Assembly: GCA_014905825.1 (NCBI GenBank)
Contig: JACGCN010000017.1
Span: 558,001-622,000 of the forward strand
Direction: 5' to 3'
Length of the DNA: 64,000 nt
Source: Lyophyllum atratum
Lineage: Eukaryota; Basidiomycota; Agaricomycetes; Agaricales; Lyophyllaceae
Below are positions 57,302 to 64,000 of this stretch, one piece after another. The notes beneath the pieces were generated by a model that searched no databases, was not told the DNA's origin, and was given only the letters and a program-made list of their open reading frames with translations. The first letter of the stretch is position 1, and every line of letters begins with the position of its first letter. The position numbers were made by a program, and so were the translations under genes.

Positions 57302-58128
57302 GTGGACTCCGCACAGGCAAAAAACATTGCGGGGCTAACGGGTATTTATGTATTTTTGTGGCTGTTGGATTCGTCGACGGACCCTAGGTCCGCGTTAAAC
57401 ACGTTACCCCGCATCCTGACTGTCTCAATCGCCCTCCCTATCTCGCAGATGACTCTAATCAAGGCATCTACGAATGGAGTAAACTACTGTGGACAACGCG
57501 AGCGTGGTGCTGGTTCGGATAGGCATCATGAAGGCCATGGAAGTGCGAGGAGGACTGATGTACGACCAGGGCTTATTTCGGGTCGTAGGAGCTGCTGAGC
57601 TAGTCGCAATCATGGTCACTACATTCATATTATGTCCCATATTGACCCACGAGTCGCCTCCACATCAATCAAATCTGGAAATGCCGCGAACCTGTACCTC
57701 ACTCCGCTTTCTGCTATCGGTGCGATACGAGATGTGTCGCAGACCCTTCTTCGCCGGAGGTGCTATTGCACTTTGAAGTCGGGCTTCACTATCGCCGACA
57801 GCGTACGGAAGGACCACAAACTTGTCACCAGGGGGCCGTACGGCATCGTCCGCCATCCAAACTACTCGAGAATGCTAGCCGTACACGTGTCGGTGTGTAC
57901 TCGTGTTCTGTTGGTGGGGTTCTCATGTATCGTGGACGAGGGAATCGGGGCTCCTGGACACGAGAGGCCGGAGAGCGGCTCTAGTGGGCTTCGCGACATG
58001 CAAGATGGGCGTGGAGGGAGGCTCGCTCATGAGAGGTCGAGGGCGCTGCGTTGTAGAAGCAATTTGGAGAAGAGTGGGATGAATACGCGCGCAGAGTTCC
58101 GTATGTCTTCGTCCCAGCCACATATTGA
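57302..58128 (+). pseudogene. decayed isoprenylcysteine carboxyl methyltransferase-like gene
   Basis: The core of an ICMT/PEMT-type membrane methyltransferase is legible: NLYLTPLSAIGAI, CYCTLKSGFTIADSVRKDHKLVTRGPYGIVRHPNYS cut here into its two halves SGFTIADSVRKDHKLV and TRGPYGIVRHPNYS, then in another frame GSWTREAG, then QFGEEWDEYARRVPYVFVP with a stop at 58126. Between the last two blocks the frame carries several stops that no plausible intron removes. The start (57302 onward) is unclear. I read it as a recent pseudogene; an unusual intact exon structure is not excluded. Confidence 0.6.
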
Positions 58129-58252
58129 GAACGACTAGACTCGACGATATTTGGAATTGGAGGGCGTCATAGGTCGAGTTAATGCTAGAAAAAAATCCCG
58201 AGGCACGATTTGCGGAGGGTACTAAGCAGAAAGAAGCAGATATCCATAGCAG

Positions 58253-59121
58253 TCATCCAAGGAGATCATCCAAGAAGTCTTGCATTTCGTCCTTGGGCTT
58301 TTTCGGTTGAGGCAAAGATCCATCCAGAACAGGGAGCGGTGGGGCTTCTGTGTAAGAGGTTGCTGATGTACGTAGATGAGCGAACACCTCCAGTGGAAGA
58401 AGTCGGGGCTCGTACCTCCTTTCCGGTCACGGACAACGATCGGTTTTCCACGAAGTCTCTCTGATTTAGCCCGAAGCCGCGATTTGAGCTCTACGTTGTG
58501 AAGTGAGCAGAAGAGATATAGTGGAATAGAGCAATCGTACCCCAGGTGGCCTCAGCAGCTGCCTTTTCGCGGCTCATCTCGTCGAGTTCGTGATCCCACT
58601 CGATTTCCTCCAGCTTCCCTTTCCTTGTAGGTCCAGCGATATGTGTTCGAGAACCAATGTGGGCAAGGGTAATGTCAACATCACCTTCGTCTGTTGTAGC
58701 GACGGGACCGATTGATAGGCCTTCATCGGATATCCTCTGTCGCTCGAGGAACGATGAGAGGTCCACCTCAGGTTCCACTTCCGGTTCACCTGAAAAAAGG
58801 TCAGCGGACAGAAATGACCCAGTGGCTATGGAATCACACACCATCGGATCCTAATTCTGGCTCGGGTTCAGCATATCGATCTGCGTTTGTACCAAGCTGC
58901 CGCCTCGAGTACTTCGCTGCTCGTTCGGCTGCCTCCTCTTCCTCTTCTTCCTCCTCCTGCTCATCTTCTAGAAGAAGACGTTTGCCAAATTCTGCAGGCC
59001 GTCCTCGCCCACGCCCTCTACCCCGCGCCCTGAGATATTTTCCCAATCCTCCTCGGTTTCCTCGACCTCTTCCGCGACCACGACCTGCAGCAGTCGTTTC
59101 GGAAGAGGAAGCTTCTGACAT
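58253..59121 (-). CDS. conserved RG-rich acidic protein of unknown function
   Basis: Exons 59121-58842, 58789-58541, 58490-58416 and 58347-58253 give 232 residues. The N-terminus has RGRGRGRG repeats around GGLGKYLRARGRGRGRG, then an acidic block (DEQEEEEEEEEAAERAAKY), SRRQLGTNADRYAEPEPELG and VEPEVDLSSFLERQRI, and it ends with a short acidic motif DEMQDFLDDLLG. I recall this layout from other Agaricomycetes but know no function. RG repeats suggest RNA binding or arginine methylation. It is divergent from the NCS1 permease gene. Confidence 0.78.
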
Positions 59122-59617
59122 TGGGATTATAGCTGGATACGGAACGCTGAAGAGCTGGAATCAGCACACAAGAACAATTTCTAGGTTGCAAACACAGCTG
59201 GCAAGAGTTGTCAAGCGACTGGTACGATAAGATTATTACGTAAGCCTGTAATCAACGTCTTCAAAGTTCTTGCAGTGTTAGCTTTTGACGGGCATGGCTC
59301 GCTCTCGCCCTCACTTTAGAGGGCTTCAGACACCTATTCCGAAGCGAGGGCGTTCTAATTATGTCTAGCCTATCAGTTCGGGATCATGAAAGCTCGCACT
59401 CCCGCTGTTCCGCACCAAAAGTACTCCCAGAACCAAGTCCGAAGTCGTATACAGTTCCCAAGTTCTACTTACGTATCTTGTGGTTCGAAGGCTGCTCGCT
59501 CCTTCTCCAGCTAGGGCCCCATGACCTGGCGTTGATATTCGCTGTCCGACAACATTACATATAGACCGATAGCTAAGAATGGAGCTCAGAAGGTCTCCCT
59601 TCAACGCCTCGGCCACC
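59122..59617. promoter_or_regulatory. bidirectional promoter region (RG-rich protein / NCS1 permease)
   Basis: 496 bp between divergent start codons. The permease start has a good context (CCACCATG). Confidence 0.45.
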
Positions 59618-62326
59618 ATGCGTAGTGCTGCACTCTGGAAAGCCTTCGAGGTCTGTTTCTCCGAGTCATATTTCGAATACTCATTCATTCTTGCAGGTCT
59701 CGAGCGATGCCACGCCTTATATCAACCATGACATACTTCCGCTTCCACCATCTCGACGGACTTGGACAAAGAAAGTTTTCTGCTTCTTCTGGCTGTCAAC
59801 CGGTGGGTCTTTGAAAGACGGCATATTTCCCAAGTTCACGTACTGACTTAAGTGCAGCCATCAATATTGCAGAGTGGTCGGGTGCTTCTGCGGCACGTAT
59901 GTTACTGGCAGTTTTTTTCCAAATATAAAGAGACTGAACATGACTTGCAGTTGGTCTGGGCTTGACGGTCCCACAGGCCATTATTGGTATGTCCGCCGTT
60001 AATTCTCTTGAAGCAAGCCCTGAGGCAATCTAGCCAACGCGCTCAGCACCTTGATGTAAAGTATCTGTAATGCTTGTCGTGCGAGTCTCATCATATCTAT
60101 AGCATCACTCTTGCATTGGTCGTGAATGGCATGGGTGGCGGGAAGTGGCATGTCCCATTTGTAAGCTATAAACAACTTGGTCCCTCGAAACGTGCCTAAA
60201 ACAGATTGTCACATCCAGGCCGTGTTGAACAGAGCTTCCTGGGGCATGTAAGCCATGTCCTTGAGAAATTTCAGAAATTTCGGAATACTGAACCATGCAC
60301 AACAGTCGCGGGTCCTGGTTCCCCCTTCTCAATCGCGTTATTTTATCCTGTTGTTGGTATGGTGTCGAAGGCTGGTATGGTGGTCAAATAACCAAGGTCA
60401 TGATCGGGTCCATCTGGCGTGAGCTGCCTCTGTTCAATTACAATTATCATCTGACGATGTTTCTCAGCCAGCTTTTACGACTTGAAAAACACATTCGGAC
60501 CAGGGCAGCCTATGAAGACTAACGAATTCGGTTGGTCTCGAGGTCTTGCTATCGATACTACGCACTCGCACTGATTTTTTGCTACCTCGTCAAGTGGCCT
60601 TCATAATATTTTGGTTGATTTCTCTTCCCATGTTTCTCCTACGCCCGGAGCAGTAAGCAAACTAATCATATGTTTGGCCATGACTGATTTCCACCAGCTA
60701 CCGCATACCGGCGATCTTATCTTCCATCGCGGTTACCATAGCTGCTCTCGCCACGTTCATATGGGCTCTTGCTAAGCAGGGCAACGGAGGACCGTTGTTT
60801 ACGAATCCTGAGGAAGTTTATGGTGTCGGAAAACTTACTCCCGGTTCCATGCTTGGGTGGGTGATGATGCGGTGCATCACAAGTGGTATCGGCGCATGGG
60901 CTGGAGGGGTGCGTTGCTTTGCTCTTTCAAGCTGAGTCTTGGGTTGAAAGTGCCTACCTTCAGATTATGTACCAAAGCGGTAAGACGCGCCTAGAATGAG
61001 ACCCCTGCACATTTCCCGATAATGTCTATCCGTAGATTTTTCACGCTACGCCGTTAATCCTGGAGATCAGATTTGGGGCCAGATACTCATCATTCCGATC
61101 TGCCTTCTTGGATCAAACATTTTGGGAATTGTCACGACCTCAGCAGCGAGAGGTTTCTACCCAGACGAGCCGTTGCTTTGGTGCGTACAGGTTCTCTCCG
61201 CGATACTAACGCATGGCCTCAGAGTTTATCCAGGAAACTTTATGATCTGCTCGAAGCCATTCAGAGACACGAGGGTCCTGCTGCACGAGCAGCGGTCTTC
61301 TTCCTCGCGTTCGCCTTTTTCCTGTCTCAGCTCTGTGTTAATGTACGTAGCTGCTTCCACATTCAGAGCGCTTGCACAGACGGATCTCGGACCCTTGTAG
61401 ATCGTCGCATGCGGTGTAGTTGGTGGGATGGACCTTGCCGCATTGGCGCCTAAGTAAGCTGTCAAAAAGAATATCATCTTCGCAGTAGTGATCTCACATC
61501 CCGCGAAGATATATCAACATCCGTCGCGGCTCCATCATCATCGCTGTGATTGGGATCTGTATCAACCCGTGGAGAATTCTGAACGTCAGTTACTGACCGC
61601 TTCCTCGTCTTAGCTCTCAAGCTGATCGTTTCAACTCTTAGACGGCCAATTCATTCATCTCAGCTATTTCAGGATATGCAGTATTCCTTGGACCCCTTAC
61701 AGGAATCATGGTGGTATGTAGCCCGTCTAATGCAATGTTTATTGTACAGATCTGATAACCCCGAAGGCGGATTATCATATTCTACGAAGGCGTCGTGTCA
61801 AGCTTTCACATTTCTTCATCCCAAACGATTCCAGCGACTACTGGTAAGCAACAGCCTCCCATCATCGCCCTTGGAGCATCATGGAATGATCACAAATAGG
61901 TTTTGGCATGGAGTTAACTGGCGTGCGCCTGTAGCGTGGTTACTGGTACACTTTTTCGTACCCGATTTCCCCAAGTTCAAACTCTCACACCTCCACATAG
62001 GGCGTAGGGTGGAGTATGCCCGGGTTCGCTGCGTCGATCACTCCAGCGTCCGTCCAGGTCCAGACCAATTGGGTGTATGTTTTTCAGCTTCGCGGTTGAT
62101 CTTTCATCTCACGAATTGAGGCAGTCACATCTATTATCTCTCGTGGCCATTGGCGTTCTGCATCAGCGGGATTTCGTGGTTGACATTGAACAAGCTCTGG
62201 CCTCCCCCGGGCGTCGGCGAAGTGGACGAGAAGGACGTTTTCGGCACGTTTGGCCGCGCAGAAGGGACTGGCACTGTAATCCTTGACGGAAATATCCTCA
62301 GCATGGATAAAGAGCCGAAGGCGTGA
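59618..62326 (+). CDS. NCS1 nucleobase/nucleoside permease (Fur-like: uracil, uridine or allantoin)
   Basis: Plasma-membrane cation symporter with twelve expected membrane helices. I can chain 21 exons from 59618 to 62326, all in phase, to 548 residues. Conserved parts in order: NHDILPLPPSRRTW, AINIAEWSGASAAL, VNGMGGGKWHVPFAVLNRAS, WYGVEGWYGGQ, IWPSFYDLKNT, FVAFIIFWLISLPMFLL, GIGAWAGGIMYQSDFSRYA (exon 60964-60979 is only 16 nt), GFYPDEPLL, CVNIVACGVVGGMDLAAL, NPWRILNTANSFISAISGYA, VADYHILRRRRVKLSHFF and ISWLTLNKLWPPPGVGEVDE. The junction at 61180/61225 uses an acceptor reading CAGAG because the nearer AG gives a stop. Substrate cannot be fixed from sequence alone. Confidence 0.9.
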
Positions 62327-62821
62327 CAGGGTTAAGAGATTTTAAGGCATGTTATGAACGTGGACAGAGAGACCACATCCATGTTGTACCGTTTGTGCGT
62401 AAGATACGCTTCTTGTGCCCCATGCAAGCTGAGGAGTTGACGATGAGAATGGGGAGATCAGCTCAACTAATGGGGGCTGTGGCGTATTATCTGTCTCAAG
62501 TTTGTAGAAGTATGTTCTCCCACCCCACCCTGTCTGGCGAAGACTATGTTGTACGCATCACACACCTTCTTGCCCTTGTTAATAGCATCGAGGTTCAACG
62601 TAAGTAGATGAATCACGACAAGGCAGAAGGTGGTGTAATATTTTGTGATATTGAATACAACAAGGTTCAGTACTAAGTACAATATGACAAGGGGTGGTGA
62701 GGTTCGTACAGATAGAAACAGAGCTAGGGAACGTGAGTGTGTCTGACTATCAGAACACGAGAAAGTAAGGAGTGAGCAGTTCCCGGAGGATGGATAAAAC
62801 GGAGAATAACATAAAGAGACA
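62327..62821. other. convergent 3' spacer
   Basis: 3' ends of the permease and of the edge gene. Short ORFs without support. Confidence 0.45.
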
Positions 62822-64000
62822 CTAAACGCCGTAATCCACTTCATCCTCTGCGCAAGGGAGGAATAAGCTTAGTACAAGAGAAATGCCTGTCGCGACGCCT
62901 CCAAGAATAGTCATGAGCGCTGTCCACAGTGCCGCCAAGATGATGCCAGCCATGAAGGACAACATCAAGGCGTGCAGGAGAAAAAGGATTATGGCCGATA
63001 TATAAAAAGGGGTAGGCTCCCGCTTTACTATGGGCTCCTCCTTCTGCTGTACGACGGAAGCGGGTTCTGGCTCTGGCTTTTGTCGCAATTTTGGCCAGAC
63101 GAGTGTCCTGAAATCGTCGTAGTCGACGCCTTTAAACCCAGGGACACACAGCTCCGGCGCGACGTAGACCTTGGTGGTAACGGGAGAGTATGGGATAATG
63201 GATTTTCGAATGGACTTTGGTCGAACCGAGCACGCTAGCGTGTCAGCACTTTCCATGCGGCGGAGGCGCGGTCTGCAGTTTGGAACTATCCTTGGGAGAG
63301 CAGCGCGGGCCTGGAAGAGTATTCAAATCCTTGATCAAGGGAATAAGAAGATCTCGACTCACCGGTCGGGCTATCTGAGGCAGAGGAATTGGCACCGACT
63401 GTACCGGTTGAGGCTTCTCCCCGACCTTCAGATACTTTTGAAGGAAACAAAGTACTTTTTTTGGCACGATGGCCCTGGTCCTTTTTCTTCGCTCCTGCCC
63501 AGAGCGCTTTGAACGGTTGAGGAATCTATCCCAACGCGAAAGATTTTTAACTTCCTTTTCTACGTCCTTTGGGTCAGCTGGGATAGGCTATCGTCTCTGT
63601 TAGCTTCGTGAGGGGAAACGTTTCGTGGTGATGCTTACCGAGGGCGGTAGTTCTGGTACAGGGAGCGCAGGACGTGACAAGAAGCCAGTAGACATGCAGT
63701 AGTGCTCGATTTTCTGTTGACAGAAGATAAGGTTTTGGTGGATCTGAGTGGTTAAGGACGTACTCTCTGCCCATCATTAATGGGGCCATACATCCCAGGC
63801 TGAAAGATCAATAAATTGAGTGTTATAATCAACCCGTAGACAGAGAGAAGATACTCACGTCATCGCCCTCGCTCCTTTGGCGACTTGCGTTGGCCTCCCA
63901 GACCCTCCTACTGTCTTCATATGAGTCGGCGATCATCTGCATAAGCATCAACGTGGCTGCCGGGTCGCGATGACCATGGACAGGAAAGCAGGTAGGGCTA
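62822..64000 (-). CDS. membrane protein with paired C-terminal helices, 5' end beyond the window
   Basis: The 3' part of a minus-strand gene. The last exon is 63310-62822. The preceding exon ends at 63363 and joins IPLPQIARP to ARAALPRIVP in frame. Further upstream, coding pieces SPTCFPVHGHRDPAATLMLM, PGMYGPINDGQ and DPKDVEKEVKNLSRWDRFL continue to the window edge through several short introns. The C-terminus has two hydrophobic segments (FYISAIILFLLHALMLSFMA and LGGVATGISLVLSLFL) and ends DEVDYGV. No domain recognised. The start codon lies to the right of the window. Confidence 0.6.

Noticed and set aside
1..64000. tRNA, rRNA and CRISPR features
   Set aside because: No cloverleaf-like T-loop/acceptor pairs, no rRNA sequence and no spaced direct repeats were found; CRISPR would not be expected in a fungal chromosome.

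Overview
This window reads as a stretch of a nuclear chromosome from a filamentous basidiomycete, most likely an Agaricomycete. Genes are dense and cut by many short (about 45-70 bp) GT-AG introns. Neighbouring genes often start head to head. The recognisable proteins are fungal housekeeping proteins (MIC26/27, VPS36, SRP9, ODC-type carrier, glycogen phosphorylase, STE12 with two C2H2 fingers, MSB1/MUG8) plus families typical of mushrooms, such as expanded RBR ligases and single-pass Ser/Pro-rich membrane proteins. I saw no tRNA, rRNA or CRISPR signal. Exon structures below were worked out by hand from reading frame, splice signals and family conservation. They are models, not transcript evidence.

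Left third (1-21 kb): a short Helitron-like element (82-869), MIC26/27, a secreted single-pass membrane protein head to head with VPS36, and a class II aldolase/adducin gene with a 136-bp tandem duplication in its upstream region. Next come an XPG/GEN1-like nuclease gene and, 177 bp later, a tyrosine-recombinase gene of Crypton type with a GCR1-like C-terminal domain. This is followed by a graveyard holding decayed pieces of a ribonucleotide reductase small-subunit gene and of a second class II aldolase gene. Then follow an FMP46-like protein divergent from a rhodanese-fusion gene, and an oxodicarboxylate carrier divergent from SRP9.

Middle (22-46 kb): a cupredoxin-type membrane protein, a small single-pass protein with a decayed relative beside it, a peroxiredoxin-like gene, a gene-poor stretch of about 4 kb, STE12, a very long MSB1/MUG8 protein with a Glu/Ala/Pro/Val-rich tail, and an unrecognised gene built from an internal exon duplication.

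Right third (46-64 kb): glycogen phosphorylase in about 34 exons, two RBR (RING-IBR-RING) ligases in tandem, an intronless gene for a chorismate mutase with a signal peptide, a decayed isoprenylcysteine methyltransferase-like gene, a conserved RG-rich protein divergent from a 21-exon NCS1 nucleobase/nucleoside permease, and a membrane protein gene that runs off the right edge.

The points most worth a second look are the secreted chorismate mutase, the Crypton-type recombinase beside a nuclease gene, the 5- and 7-nt microexons at equivalent positions in two repeats of the mitochondrial carrier, and the exon-duplicated gene of unknown function.
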